64,000 nt of DNA, taken from the NCBI GenBank assembly GCA_965227255.1, contig CBDDFS010000002.1, forward strand, positions 248,001-312,000. Direction: 5' to 3'. The notes beneath the pieces were generated by a model, which saw only the letters and a list, made by a program, of their open reading frames with translations, had not been told where the DNA came from and made no database searches. The position numbers and the translations under genes were made by a program. The stretch comes from CBDDFS01 sp965227255 (GTDB lineage: Bacteria; Bacteroidota; Bacteroidia; Flavobacteriales_E; Vicingaceae). Shown piece by piece: positions 1-9,201 of this stretch; the stretch's first letter is position 1; each line of letters begins with the position of its first letter.

Positions 1-1
1 C

Positions 2-628
2 ATCAAATGGACGAAATTCAAAAAATCACCCAAATGGGTAATTGGCTATTCCGACATTACCATATTACATTGTCATATTCAGCAAGTTCTGGGAATAGAA
101 AGCATGCACGCGACCATGCCAATTAATTTTCCCGATAATGATGAAACCGACATGGACATGCTGTCCAATGTGCTAACCGGAATTGATCTGCATTACGAAA
201 TTACCTCACATAAATTGAATCGAATTGGTTCATTCACTGGTGAGATCGTCGGAGGGAACCTTTCCATTCTCTATGCATTGAAAGGTTCAAAATCCTTTCC
301 GGAAACTAAAAAAAGGATTCTTTTTATTGAAGATCTAGATGAGTATTTGTATCACGTCGACCGAATGATTGTCTCTTTAAAAAGGGCCGGAACTTTCGAT
401 AAACTCGGTGGCTTGATCGTTGGTGGAATGACGGAAATGAATGACAACACCATTCCTTTTGGGCAAAATGCAGAAGAGATCATTCGCTCTAATCTCGACG
501 AATTTAAGTTCCCAATTATATTCGATTTTCCTGCGGGTCATATCAAACACAACGACCCCATAATTCTGGGAAGAAAAGCGGAAATGGAAGTTGGGGAAAA
601 GGTTTCTTTACTGAATATCAGTTCTTGA
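2..628 (+). CDS. LD-carboxypeptidase (peptidase S66), 5' end cut by window
   Basis: C-terminal about 208 residues of an S66-family LD-carboxypeptidase, which removes the terminal D-alanine from murein tetrapeptides during peptidoglycan recycling (or acts on related peptides, as MccF does). The reading frame is open from base 2, so the true start lies upstream of the window. All three catalytic residues of the family can be placed: the nucleophile serine in GYSDIT (codon at 50-52), the glutamate in the IEDLDEYLYHVDRM stretch, and the histidine in PAGHIKHNDP near the end. The 3' end overlaps the convergent next gene by 11 bp. Family is clear; whether it is LdcA proper or a MccF-like branch cannot be decided. 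Confidence 0.88.
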   Translation: MKWTKFKKSPKWVIGYSDITILHCHIQQVLGIESMHATMPINFPDNDETDMDMLSNVLTGIDLHYEITSHKLNRIGSFTGEIVGGNLSILYALKGSKSFPETKKRILFIEDLDEYLYHVDRMIVSLKRAGTFDKLGGLIVGGMTEMNDNTIPFGQNAEEIIRSNLDEFKFPIIFDFPAGHIKHNDPIILGRKAEMEVGEKVSLLNISS

Positions 629-1259
629 TCTCTTCGTAATCGGCCGGGATGTGGAAGAAATTTCCACGAAGCACTCTCTCGTCGATCTTTGAAACTTCGA
701 AACGTTCAATTTCGTTGCCACTCATGTCTGTCCAGGTGCTCACGATAGGAAAATACCCCATGGCTGCCGGCACCTGCTGATAAAACAAGGCACTATAGTC
801 CTTTCTTCTGAGCACGGCCAGTAATTTGACGAAGAAATCATAATGACCTTCCGTGACCCAATATGTGACCTTGGCATTATAATCGGAATTACTCACCACC
901 CATTTCTTGCAAGGAAAACCTTTGATGGTTTTGGCTTCTTTTGTCATCTGCACCTTTGTACTGGTCATATCCTTGCTCGACTGAGCCGTATTCAAGATCA
1001 TGTAGGACTTTCTTTCGGGGCTTAACAAATAAACTTTTTCTTCTTTCAGATTTATGACTGCCAAATCCGTGATGGTCTTATTCGAGCCGTATTCTTCAAG
1101 TCGAACGAAATCTCCCTTCACATAATAGATGTAGCTCTTGGTTTTTCCTTTTTTGAAAGAATTGAATTCGATGGTCCCCTCAAAGGCTTGTGCTTGAATG
1201 GAGGATGGCAGAATGGAGGTTAGGAGAATGATGGAGAAAATACGTGCGAATGTCTTCAT
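618..1259 (-). CDS. Secreted protein, DUF4412-like
   Basis: 213-residue exported protein with an N-terminal signal peptide (basic MKTFAR, hydrophobic run, cleavage likely after QAQA). The mature part is beta-rich: a G-x-I-E-F opening strand, a Y-Y-V-K-G segment, and a late YWVTEGHYDF segment. This resembles the DUF4412 family of Bacteroidota periplasmic or outer-membrane-associated proteins, whose function is not known. It overlaps the convergent LD-carboxypeptidase by 11 bp and diverges from the MBOAT gene. Family assignment is by overall look of the sequence only. Confidence 0.65.
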   Translation of the reverse strand: MKTFARIFSIILLTSILPSSIQAQAFEGTIEFNSFKKGKTKSYIYYVKGDFVRLEEYGSNKTITDLAVINLKEEKVYLLSPERKSYMILNTAQSSKDMTSTKVQMTKEAKTIKGFPCKKWVVSNSDYNAKVTYWVTEGHYDFFVKLLAVLRRKDYSALFYQQVPAAMGYFPIVSTWTDMSGNEIERFEVSKIDERVLRGNFFHIPADYEEIKN

Positions 1260-1300
1260 GATGATTTGTTCAGGGGAATAAACTTAAGGAATTGTTTTTT

Positions 1301-1328
1301 GATTCCAGATTCCGGATTCCAGATTCCT
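1301..1328. repeat. Four tandem 7-bp units GATTCCN
   Basis: Four head-to-tail copies of GATTCC plus one variable base (A, G, A, T) in the 185-bp divergent gap between the DUF4412-like gene and the MBOAT gene. No other structure is visible in that gap. Short slippage-prone tracts of this kind occur between genes in Bacteroidota. Confidence 0.75.
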
Positions 1329-1444
1329 GAAGTTTTTAGGGATCCTTTATTCATCTATATGAATGCAATAAAGGGCTCACCTTAGAATAGACATATTCTT
1401 ATTTATATTTAGACCTTTCAAAATCTATTTGCCTCTCGGAGAAT

Positions 1445-2893
1445 ATGCTCTTCAACACCATAGACTTTGCCATTTTTCTACCCATTGTATTTGCGCTTTA
1501 TTGGTTTGTCACTAATCATAATCTGAAGCTTCAGAATTTTCTCATCGTTGCGGCGAGTTATCTCTTTTATGGCTGGTGGGATTACAGATTTCTATCTCTG
1601 ATTCTTTTCAGCACAGTGGTTGACTACACTGTTGGGCTGAGGTTGAAGAACGAAGAAAAAAAGCGGAAGCGTCAGGCGCTACTCTGGACAAGCATTTTGG
1701 TGAATTTGGGCTTTCTCGGTTTCTTCAAATACTACAATTTCTTCCTCGATAATTTTGTGTCAGCCTTTTCATTCTTAGGCACCAATATCCAGGCGAATTC
1801 ACTAAATATAATTCTGCCGGTTGGAATTAGCTTTTACACATTCCAGACTCTGAGTTATACCATCGATGTATACAAGAAGAAATTTGAGCCAACAAATGAC
1901 TTTGTCGCCTTCTCTGCATTCGTTAGCTTTTTTCCTCAATTGGTAGCTGGTCCAATTGAGAGGGCCACTCACCTACTTCCTCAGTTTTACACGAAACGAA
2001 CTTTTGACTATACCAAGGCGGTGGATGGAATGCGGCAGATTCTATGGGGTTTGTTTAAGAAAATTGTGATCGCAGATAACTGTGCGGAATTTGCCAACCA
2101 GATTTTCAATAATTCGGCAGATATGACAGGAAGCAGTCTTGTTCTGGGCGCATTATTCTTCACTTTTCAGATATACGGCGACTTCTCCGGCTATTCAGAT
2201 ATTGCCATTGGAACATCGCGCTTATTTGGCTTCGATATCATGAGAAACTTTGCCTATCCCTATTTCTCAAGGGATATTGCGGAATTCTGGCGACGATGGC
2301 ATATTTCACTTTCAACCTGGTTCCGCGATTACCTCTATATACCGCTGGGAGGAAGCAGAGGTGGCACATCAATGAAGATCCGGAATACTTTTATCATTTT
2401 CATCGTGAGCGGTTTCTGGCATGGGGCAAACTGGACCTTTATCGTCTGGGGAGCTTTGAATGCAATTTATTTTATGCCTCTTCTTTTAGCAAAAAGAAAC
2501 AGAAACAATCTGGACATCGTAGCTCAGCACAAACTACTTCCGAATCTGCGAGAATTCGCGGGAATGTCCATTACTTTTCTATTAACCGTGCTTGCCTGGA
2601 TTTTTTTCAGGGCAGAAAACATTGGTCAGGCAATTCAAATTCTGTCTGATATTTTCTCGCCAAGTCTTTTCGATTTCCCCAATTTCACGAATCTGACAAA
2701 GGCCGGGATTACCTTCGTCATCATTTTTGTATTTCTCATATTTGAGTGGATTGGACGAGAAGGTCAATTTGCCATACAACACATTGGCTTGAACTGGAAA
2801 AGGCCTGTTAGATATGCAATGTATTACGGTCTGGTTATCGCAATTCTTTGGTATGGCGGACAAGAACAGGAATTTATATACTTTCAATTCTAA
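1445..2893 (+). CDS. MBOAT family membrane O-acyltransferase (AlgI-like)
   Basis: 482-residue polytopic membrane protein of the MBOAT superfamily, closest to AlgI/DltB-type enzymes that pass acyl groups across the membrane onto polysaccharides or other envelope acceptors. The opening MLFNTIDFAIFLPIVF is typical of the AlgI subgroup. The conserved features are visible: PVGISFYTFQTLSY, GDFSGYSDIAIG, the FWRRWHISLSTWFRDYLYIPLGG block, and the catalytic histidine (about H326) in SGFWHGANW. There is no neighbouring SGNH/AlgJ-type partner, so the acceptor is unknown. A lipoprotein gene follows 4 bp downstream, probably co-transcribed. Confidence 0.9.
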   Translation: MLFNTIDFAIFLPIVFALYWFVTNHNLKLQNFLIVAASYLFYGWWDYRFLSLILFSTVVDYTVGLRLKNEEKKRKRQALLWTSILVNLGFLGFFKYYNFFLDNFVSAFSFLGTNIQANSLNIILPVGISFYTFQTLSYTIDVYKKKFEPTNDFVAFSAFVSFFPQLVAGPIERATHLLPQFYTKRTFDYTKAVDGMRQILWGLFKKIVIADNCAEFANQIFNNSADMTGSSLVLGALFFTFQIYGDFSGYSDIAIGTSRLFGFDIMRNFAYPYFSRDIAEFWRRWHISLSTWFRDYLYIPLGGSRGGTSMKIRNTFIIFIVSGFWHGANWTFIVWGALNAIYFMPLLLAKRNRNNLDIVAQHKLLPNLREFAGMSITFLLTVLAWIFFRAENIGQAIQILSDIFSPSLFDFPNFTNLTKAGITFVIIFVFLIFEWIGREGQFAIQHIGLNWKRPVRYAMYYGLVIAILWYGGQEQEFIYFQF

Positions 2894-2897
2894 GAAC

Positions 2898-3347
2898 ATG
2901 AGAGTCCTTTTTATACTTCTATCTGCTCTAATTATTTCCTGCACAGCGCCTCAGGAAGAAGGTAATTCTCAACAAACCGACTCTTTGCTCAAGGTAATTA
3001 GTGAACTGAGTAAAAAGTCAAACGATCTCGAAAAACAGAATGAGATCTTAAAGGACAAAAGGAACTATTGGTTCGATATAGATTATGATGGACATTATCT
3101 GACGGAACGAGGGATAGATGATCCGGTAGCGTTTATCGATTCTTCCTTGCGCAATTCGACCGAGCTTTTGCCACTTGAAGGTGTGCTCGGTGGAACCATG
3201 CGTTTTGTCAAAATTCAACTGATAGGATCAAATTGGGTTCTGGCCGACTACAACGATGGTCACATTCAAGGACGATCCATTTATAGGTTTGAATTAGATG
3301 AAAACGGCAATGCTCAATTTGAGATCATCGATTCATTACACTATTAA
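2898..3347 (+). CDS. Small lipoprotein with coiled-coil segment
   Basis: 149-residue predicted lipoprotein. The ATG at 2898, 4 bp after the MBOAT stop, is preferred over an in-frame upstream ATG at 2814 inside MBOAT because it directly precedes a lipoprotein signal (hydrophobic run ending LIISC, lipobox cysteine at about residue 15). A short heptad-like helix follows (about 25-50), then a C-terminal domain with acidic and aromatic residues that I do not recognise. Spacing suggests an operon with the acyltransferase. Confidence 0.75.
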   Translation: MRVLFILLSALIISCTAPQEEGNSQQTDSLLKVISELSKKSNDLEKQNEILKDKRNYWFDIDYDGHYLTERGIDDPVAFIDSSLRNSTELLPLEGVLGGTMRFVKIQLIGSNWVLADYNDGHIQGRSIYRFELDENGNAQFEIIDSLHY

Positions 3348-3401
3348 TTCTGATTATTTCTTCAATTCATATTCCTATCTTAGTAAGATACTTTATCCGC
3401 A

Positions 3402-5375
3402 GTGCGTAAGTTAATTTTACTTTTTTTCTGCTTCAGCACTCTTCTTTTATCTGCTCAGCAATATGATCAGACACAGAAGATCACGGCCTGGCATCGACAG
3501 AACACAGCCATCTTCGGAGACTATGTTGAAGTTTGGGGAGACCACCTTTTTGTAGGTAGTCCTCATGACGCAAAAGATATTTCCGGTAGTGGAAATACAT
3601 TCAGCGCAGGTGCTGTATACGTATTCAAGAAAGATAGCCTTGGGAATTGGAAGGAACATCAGAAAATTATTGCCTCCGACAGAGATGCGTCAGACTACTT
3701 TGGGATTTCGATAAGTGTTTACAACAATACGCTGGTTATAGGGGCGCCTGGTGATGAACATAATTCTTCTGGAGGTAGTCAAAAAGATCAGGCAGGATCG
3801 GCTTATATTTATAAAAGAAATGCCTCTGATAAATGGGTGCAGGTGCAGAAAATTTCAGCTTCACGTAGGTATGTGCGTGACCGTTTTGGTTCGAGCATAA
3901 GTCTTTTTGACTCCGTCATAGCCGTAGGTGCAGCGAAGCATAGCTACGACAGTCTTGGAACAAACTATGTCGAAGACGCCGGCGCCGTATTTATTTTTCA
4001 AGAGGATTCAACCGGGAAATTCGTTGAAACTCAGATTCTGAACGATGTGAAAAGAGATACGAGCGAAGAATTTGGATTTTATCTTTCACTATGGGGATCG
4101 ACACTTGCGGTGAGCGCTATCTGGGATAGTTATGATGAAAATGACACCAACTATATTCCATCCGATGGCGCTGTTCTTGTTTATGATCAGATGCCGGGTG
4201 GACAGTTTCAATTCAAGCAAAAACTTGTTTCGAAAAATCGCTCGGTTCAGGGACTTTTTGGACAGGACATTCAGGTGAAATTCAATACCATGTTTATTGG
4301 AGCTTCCAGGGAAAAGGTAGATACATCTGGTCTCAATTCTCTTAACCTGGCCGGTTCAGCTTATGTATATAACAAGGTAGGAGGTGTATGGACCTTCGGT
4401 CAACATCTTGTGAATTCTGATCGCGACTCCAGTAATCTATTCGGATTTTCTCTTGCGAGTTTTAGTAATAAACTGGCCATTGGTGCTATAAATCAGGGAA
4501 CTGATACAGCCGGAGCTAATTTCAAATGGGCGGCGGGTGCTGTGTATTATTTTGAAAGAAACCAGTTTGGTAAATACATTGAGAAACAGAAACTAGTGAC
4601 AGCAGATAGAGATGACGTTGATCTTTTTGGATACAATCTGGCCATAGACCAATATTCCATATTTGCCGGAAGTTTATTCGAAGATCATGACTCCACCGGT
4701 TTGAATCAGGTCTTGGATGCAGGTTCGGCTTATATATTCAGCACATGTAAAAGCGCCAGGTCCTATTTCGATACACTTGAAATTTGCGAGGGTGATAGTA
4801 TTATGTTGGCAGGTAAATACAGAAAAGAGAGCGGTGTGTATGTCGACTCCTTCTCGAACAAGCTAGGATGCGACAGTAATTATTATCACTACCTGAACGT
4901 GCAATCTTACGACCCTAAAATTGTACTTCTTATGGGTACACTTTATACGAATATTCAAGGTCAGTTTTACCAGTGGATCGATTGTGATAGTGGCAATGAC
5001 ATAGTAGGTGAAACGGGAAGTTCATTCCAACCGCCTTCCAATGGTAAATATGCCGTGAGAGTCATTGCCGATAGTTGCACCTTTGTTTCTGATTGCTTTG
5101 ATTTTACCACATATAGCATTGCAGAATTCTCTGGACATGAATTGGCCAGAATCTATCCGAATCCGTCTGCGAATGGTATATTTAACCTTGAACTGTCTAC
5201 AGAGCTCAAGGCAGCTAAACTGGTTGTCCGTGACCTGAGAGGAAGTGAGATCTTGAATGACGTCATTCGGGGAAATGAATATCAAATCGACTTAAAGAGT
5301 CAAAGCTCAGGAATCTATTTCTGCACCGTGGCGGTGGGAACAACAATTCATCAGTTCAAGCTTATTATTCGATAG
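3402..5375 (+). CDS. FG-GAP repeat surface protein with T9SS type A sorting domain
   Basis: 657-residue secreted protein with a signal peptide (MRKLILLFFCFSTLLLSAQ) and about six FG-GAP-type repeats (residues about 20-450), each with a DYFG/NLFG element followed by IGA or VGA strands and a GSAYIY or GAVYVF strand. This is a bacterial beta-propeller-like arrangement. A cysteine-containing linker follows (CEGDSIMLAGKY), and the last about 75 residues form a Por secretion tail: YPNPSANGIFNLEL, LRGSEIL, SGIYFCTV, ending FKLIIR. The start is GTG at 3402, immediately before the signal peptide. Likely exported by the type IX system and attached to the cell surface; ligand unknown. Confidence 0.85.
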   Translation: MRKLILLFFCFSTLLLSAQQYDQTQKITAWHRQNTAIFGDYVEVWGDHLFVGSPHDAKDISGSGNTFSAGAVYVFKKDSLGNWKEHQKIIASDRDASDYFGISISVYNNTLVIGAPGDEHNSSGGSQKDQAGSAYIYKRNASDKWVQVQKISASRRYVRDRFGSSISLFDSVIAVGAAKHSYDSLGTNYVEDAGAVFIFQEDSTGKFVETQILNDVKRDTSEEFGFYLSLWGSTLAVSAIWDSYDENDTNYIPSDGAVLVYDQMPGGQFQFKQKLVSKNRSVQGLFGQDIQVKFNTMFIGASREKVDTSGLNSLNLAGSAYVYNKVGGVWTFGQHLVNSDRDSSNLFGFSLASFSNKLAIGAINQGTDTAGANFKWAAGAVYYFERNQFGKYIEKQKLVTADRDDVDLFGYNLAIDQYSIFAGSLFEDHDSTGLNQVLDAGSAYIFSTCKSARSYFDTLEICEGDSIMLAGKYRKESGVYVDSFSNKLGCDSNYYHYLNVQSYDPKIVLLMGTLYTNIQGQFYQWIDCDSGNDIVGETGSSFQPPSNGKYAVRVIADSCTFVSDCFDFTTYSIAEFSGHELARIYPNPSANGIFNLELSTELKAAKLVVRDLRGSEILNDVIRGNEYQIDLKSQSSGIYFCTVAVGTTIHQFKLIIR

Positions 5376-5428
5376 TCTGATCGAAATGATCGGAAAATGA
5401 ATCTAAAATTAGATCTCCTTAATTATTC

Positions 5429-5875
5429 ATGACTGAGAAAAGCAAAATCTATAAAGGTCCGATGATCGAATTAGATCTCGATAGAATGGCATTCAAAAGG
5501 GATTCTGACCGGGATTGGATGAGGCTTCCTAAGCCTACTCTTCTTGTTCTAACCCAACGAAAAATGCAGCGTACAGGTGGTGGTGGAATTGCAGGAGGTT
5601 TTATGACAAATACTTATCAGGCTTTTTGTGTCTATATCAAAGCCGGCAACCTCAATATCATGGCCTATCGAGGAAAACGAGATCAAGTTGAGGCGGAAGC
5701 AAGAAAGCTTTCTTCTTTCCTTAAGATTCGTGTTATTGATCGTTTTCCAAGAGACAAAGACGGAAACGTAATTGACGATGACTACGGCGACAGATCTACA
5801 AGTTTCTCATTTATTATTGTTGCTGTTCTGACGGCTCTCTTGCTTATTTCCCTGATCTTTTCATTCATCGACTAA
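5429..5875 (+). CDS. Tail-anchored hypothetical protein
   Basis: 148-residue protein that I do not recognise. Residues 1-115 are soluble and beta-strand-like with a glycine run (TGGGGIAGG, about 50-58); residues about 124-146 form one hydrophobic helix at the very C-terminus, so the bulk probably faces the cytoplasm. It ends in TAATG, its stop overlapping the start of the next gene, which implies translational coupling. Confidence 0.65.
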   Translation: MTEKSKIYKGPMIELDLDRMAFKRDSDRDWMRLPKPTLLVLTQRKMQRTGGGGIAGGFMTNTYQAFCVYIKAGNLNIMAYRGKRDQVEAEARKLSSFLKIRVIDRFPRDKDGNVIDDDYGDRSTSFSFIIVAVLTALLLISLIFSFID

Positions 5876-6402
5876 TGTTCAACAAAGCCTTTTTCCTTCT
5901 GCTTATAATGTCTTTGAGTCTTTCAATAAATGCTCAGCCATTAAGTGTTTCAGAAATTGATGACCTGGTCGAGGAAATTGACAAAAACCTTTCTTCCGAC
6001 TCCTTAGTTCTGGATGCAAATGAAGTTTACGGACAAACATTCGACGGCGGTGGCGTATACATTTTACACGGCATTGATGGCCAATTGGTTAAGTTCAGCT
6101 CCGCTATAGGCACATCTTATGGAAGGTTCATTGAGATCACTTATTTAAAAGATGATCTACCGATAAAATTCACAGAGATCGAAATGAACTTCAAATGGAA
6201 AGAAGACGATACCGGCTGGGATTATTCTGAGATTAAGAGAGTTTTTAAGAAAGATACCTACGTTGTAAACTATCAAAATGCGGACACGGAAATCCGCACT
6301 GAGGGGAAGCGAGTAGTCTCGAGCAGGGATGGTGATTTCTGCGGACTTTACGAGAGAGACCCTGACGTCGAGCGTGCCAGAAAGCTATATTCAGCGAAAT
6401 AA
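5875..6402 (+). CDS. Secreted hypothetical protein
   Basis: 175-residue protein with a clear signal peptide (MFNKAFFLLLIMSLSLSINAQ). The mature part is acidic at its start (IDDLVEEIDKNL), contains a GGGVYILHG strand and a C-terminal charged region with no family I can name. Start and previous stop overlap (taATG), so it forms a two-gene unit with the tail-anchored protein. A hairpin lies just past its stop. Confidence 0.65.
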   Translation: MFNKAFFLLLIMSLSLSINAQPLSVSEIDDLVEEIDKNLSSDSLVLDANEVYGQTFDGGGVYILHGIDGQLVKFSSAIGTSYGRFIEITYLKDDLPIKFTEIEMNFKWKEDDTGWDYSEIKRVFKKDTYVVNYQNADTEIRTEGKRVVSSRDGDFCGLYERDPDVERARKLYSAK

Positions 6403-6423
6403 AAAAAGGGGGCCGAAGCCCCC
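6401..6423 (-). terminator. UUCG-loop intrinsic terminator of the M13 peptidase gene
   Basis: Read on the minus strand: stem GGGGGC, tetraloop TTCG, stem GCCCCC, then seven T. This is a textbook rho-independent terminator 8 bp past the stop of the minus-strand peptidase. On the plus strand the same hairpin is not followed by a U tract, so it serves the upstream plus-strand pair less well. Confidence 0.85.
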
Positions 6424-6430
6424 TGAATTC

Positions 6431-8491
6431 TTACCAGATCTTGATCCTTTCTTCCGGTGCTTTGTACATTCCATCTCCTTCTTTCAGGTCGAAAGCTTCA
6501 TAGAATGCATCTACGTTCGTAAGTGGCGCATTGGCTCGATACATACCGGGTGAATGTGGATTCGTCATCACCTGTGTTCGCATGGCTTCATCGCGATATT
6601 TAGTTCTCCATATCGTTCCCCACGACATAAAGAATCTTTGTTCCGGACTGAAGCCATCAATGCTTTCGGTCTTTCCATGTTTTTCGAAATATCGCTGCAT
6701 TCCATCCCAGGCAAGATTTACTCCACCCAGATCACCGATGTTTTCACCAAGTGTTAGTTGTCCATTCACGAATAGACTGTCAAGAGGTTCATAGGCATTG
6801 AATTGTGCCACCAACTTCTCACCTCTTGATTTGAAATTGGCGAGATCAACTTCCGTCCACCAATTCACCATGTTTCCATTGGCATCAAAACGAGCTCCAT
6901 TATCATCGAAACCATGTGAGATCTCGTGACCAATAACGGCTCCGATTCCTCCGAAATTTATAGGTGCATCTGCTTTGAAATCAAAGAAAGGAGGCTGCAG
7001 AATAGCCGCCGGGAATACAATCTCATTATTCAGCGGACTGTAATAAGCGTTAACAGTCTGTGGAGTCATTCCCCATTCTGTTTTATCCACCGGATCGTGC
7101 ATTTTTGCAATTCGATCTTCGTAATTCCAAAGTCTGGCCGAAATCACATTGGCCACCCATGAGGCATCATCCGTCCCTCTCTTAATTTCCATTTTTGAAT
7201 AATCTTTCCACTTGTCAGGGTATCCAATTTTAACAGTAAATGACGCCAGTTTCTCCAAAGCTTTTTGTTTGGTTGTATCCGTCATCCAATCAAGACCCTT
7301 GATCCTGTCTCCCATGGCAGCGAGAATATCATCAACCATTTCTTTGGCTGTTTCCTTGGCTTCCGGCGGAAATACCTCATCTACATAAAGTTTTCCGATT
7401 GCCTCTCCCAAAGCACCATTGGTAGATGAAAGTGATCTTTTCCAACGTGGTCGGATCTCCGTACTTCCACTCAATTCTCTACCATAGAAATCAAAGTTGG
7501 CATCAACAAGTTCTTTCGTAAGGTAACCCGAGAAGGTGTTCAATACATTCCATTTCAAGTAGTCTTTCCACAACTCAATGTTGTTTTCGGCAATCACCTT
7601 TTCAATCTCCTTGAAAAACTCTGGCTGCATAACAACGATGGTGTCAACTCCTGTTATACCGAGAAGCTCCAGATATTTACTCCAGTCGATCGATGGAGTC
7701 AGGGCGCTTAATCCATCAACAGGGTAAGGATTGTACATTGCAGGGATGTTCCTCATTTCTGTCCTGTTCATAGAAGCCATGGCAAGCTGATTCTCCAGAT
7801 CGAAAATGGCCTGTGATTTGTCCGCAAGGTCACCCTCTACTATACCTGTCATGGATAGCATTCTCTCTGTGTGCTTTATATACTTTTCTCTCAACTCAAC
7901 AGAACTTGCATCTGTCTTCGTATAATAATCCTTATCCGGCAATCCCAATCCATCTTGTGTTAGGTAAGATGCATAGACATCCGAATTCATCAGGTCAGGG
8001 AAAATGGAAAATCCAAAAAATGCACTTCCTCCTACTTTCGACTGGTAAGCCATAAATTCTAAAAGATCTTCCTTGTTCTCAATGGCATCAACTTTGTCCA
8101 AAATTGGCATGATTGGTTTTAGCCCTTGTTCTTCAGCAAGATTTGAATCCATCGCTACGGCATAATAATCGGCTGCTTTTCTCTGATCACTTCCCTCCTT
8201 ATACTGGTCGCTGGCCGCTGCTCTTTCAAGTACATCGAGCACTACTTCGTTATTCTTTTCACGAAGCTCGTTGAAGGAACCCCATGATCCCTGATCGGCA
8301 GGAATGTCGGTATTCTTTACCCAGTTTCCATTTACAAAAAGGAAGAAATCGTCTTGCGGACGAACGGTTGAATCTATGTTATCCATATTGATGGCGTGGT
8401 AATCTTCTTTAGTATTTCCTTCATCCGTATTTGGCTGGCATGCAATAAAAAAGCCCAAGGCAAGCGGAATCCAGATTGATAATTTTCTCAT
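6431..8491 (-). CDS. M13 family metalloendopeptidase (PepO/neprilysin-like) lipoprotein
   Basis: 686-residue zinc endopeptidase of family M13, which cleaves small and medium peptides outside the cytoplasm. N-terminus is a lipoprotein signal (LALGFFIAC, cysteine about 18). Family marks: the PQDDFFLFVNGNW start of the peptidase, the NAYYSPLNNEIVFPAAILQPPFF substrate-binding block, HEISH zinc motif at about 522-526, and GENIGDLGG carrying the third zinc ligand and its aspartate. It ends in the usual charged W-terminated tail (RIKIW). Length fits the family. Monocistronic, with its own promoter-like sequence upstream and terminator downstream. Confidence 0.95.
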   Translation of the reverse strand: MRKLSIWIPLALGFFIACQPNTDEGNTKEDYHAINMDNIDSTVRPQDDFFLFVNGNWVKNTDIPADQGSWGSFNELREKNNEVVLDVLERAAASDQYKEGSDQRKAADYYAVAMDSNLAEEQGLKPIMPILDKVDAIENKEDLLEFMAYQSKVGGSAFFGFSIFPDLMNSDVYASYLTQDGLGLPDKDYYTKTDASSVELREKYIKHTERMLSMTGIVEGDLADKSQAIFDLENQLAMASMNRTEMRNIPAMYNPYPVDGLSALTPSIDWSKYLELLGITGVDTIVVMQPEFFKEIEKVIAENNIELWKDYLKWNVLNTFSGYLTKELVDANFDFYGRELSGSTEIRPRWKRSLSSTNGALGEAIGKLYVDEVFPPEAKETAKEMVDDILAAMGDRIKGLDWMTDTTKQKALEKLASFTVKIGYPDKWKDYSKMEIKRGTDDASWVANVISARLWNYEDRIAKMHDPVDKTEWGMTPQTVNAYYSPLNNEIVFPAAILQPPFFDFKADAPINFGGIGAVIGHEISHGFDDNGARFDANGNMVNWWTEVDLANFKSRGEKLVAQFNAYEPLDSLFVNGQLTLGENIGDLGGVNLAWDGMQRYFEKHGKTESIDGFSPEQRFFMSWGTIWRTKYRDEAMRTQVMTNPHSPGMYRANAPLTNVDAFYEAFDLKEGDGMYKAPEERIKIW

Positions 8492-8507
8492 TAGGTTAAA
8501 TTTTCGC

Positions 8508-8541
8508 CGAATTTATGAATGATTTACTTGTATTGATCAAA
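8508..8541 (-). promoter_or_regulatory. Candidate promoter of the M13 peptidase gene
   Basis: On the minus strand a TTTG (-33 box, 8541-8538) is followed after 22 bp by TAAATTCG (8515-8508), one mismatch from the Bacteroidota -7 consensus TAnnTTTG. It sits about 17 bp before the ATG. Confidence 0.4.
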
Positions 8542-8597
8542 AATGTGTTGAATGGTCAGAACAATAATATACCTGTTCGAATCGTCTTAAGTGAGTT

Positions 8598-9197
8598 ATG
8601 AAGAAGGCATTTCCATTTCTCGCCATACTTGCAGGCATTGTTTTCATTATGGCCAGTGTGCCGGGTGGGCTCTTATTAAAAACCAAGGTCAAGTCGAGAG
8701 AGGCATTTAAATTTTGTGCGGAGAATAATTTCAATACTGATTTCTGTATTCTAATTGACATGAGTGTACATTCAGGTAAGAACCGTCTTTTTGTTTACGA
8801 TTTCAAAGGCGATTCAATTCGAAGTGAAGGACTCTGTTCTCATGGCTGTTGTGACAAAATCTGGGGAAGCGATCAAACAAAGGAAGATGTGATCTTCAGT
8901 AATGTTTCCGAAAGTCACTGTTCATCAATAGGAAAATACAAAGTGGGTGATCGGGGTTATTCCAGCTGGGGAATTAATGTGAATTACAAACTTCACGGTA
9001 TGGACAAAACAAATTCCAAAGCATACGACCGCCTCATCGTCCTTCATTCCTGGAATATGGTACCCGACAATGAATTATATCCCGAAGGTACACCGGAAGG
9101 ATGGGGCTGTCCTGCCGTATCAAATTCACAAATGAGGTATATTGATGCACTATTAAAGAAAAGTGATAAACCTGTTCTCTTGTGGATTTATAAATAA
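8598..9197 (+). CDS. Murein L,D-transpeptidase catalytic domain protein (YkuD_2-like)
   Basis: 199-residue protein with one N-terminal hydrophobic segment (about 4-28, signal anchor or signal peptide) and an L,D-transpeptidase-type catalytic domain. The active-site pattern is visible: histidine in IVLHSWN, then after about 20 residues the nucleophile cysteine in GWGCPAVSN. An earlier CSHGCC stretch and HSGKNRLFVYDF strand fit the YkuD_2 group found in Bacteroidota and Proteobacteria. Predicted to act on peptidoglycan in the periplasm. It is 4 bp upstream of the next gene and probably co-transcribed. Confidence 0.8.
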   Translation: MKKAFPFLAILAGIVFIMASVPGGLLLKTKVKSREAFKFCAENNFNTDFCILIDMSVHSGKNRLFVYDFKGDSIRSEGLCSHGCCDKIWGSDQTKEDVIFSNVSESHCSSIGKYKVGDRGYSSWGINVNYKLHGMDKTNSKAYDRLIVLHSWNMVPDNELYPEGTPEGWGCPAVSNSQMRYIDALLKKSDKPVLLWIYK

Positions 9198-9201
9198 TGT
9201 C

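Noticed and set aside
5398..5418. A/T-rich near-palindrome ATCTAA-AA-TTAGAT before the tail-anchored protein gene, with a GATC stem just upstream.
   Set aside because: Arms are six bases, no promoter box lies at a sensible distance, and the stem has no T run; too weak for an operator or terminator call.
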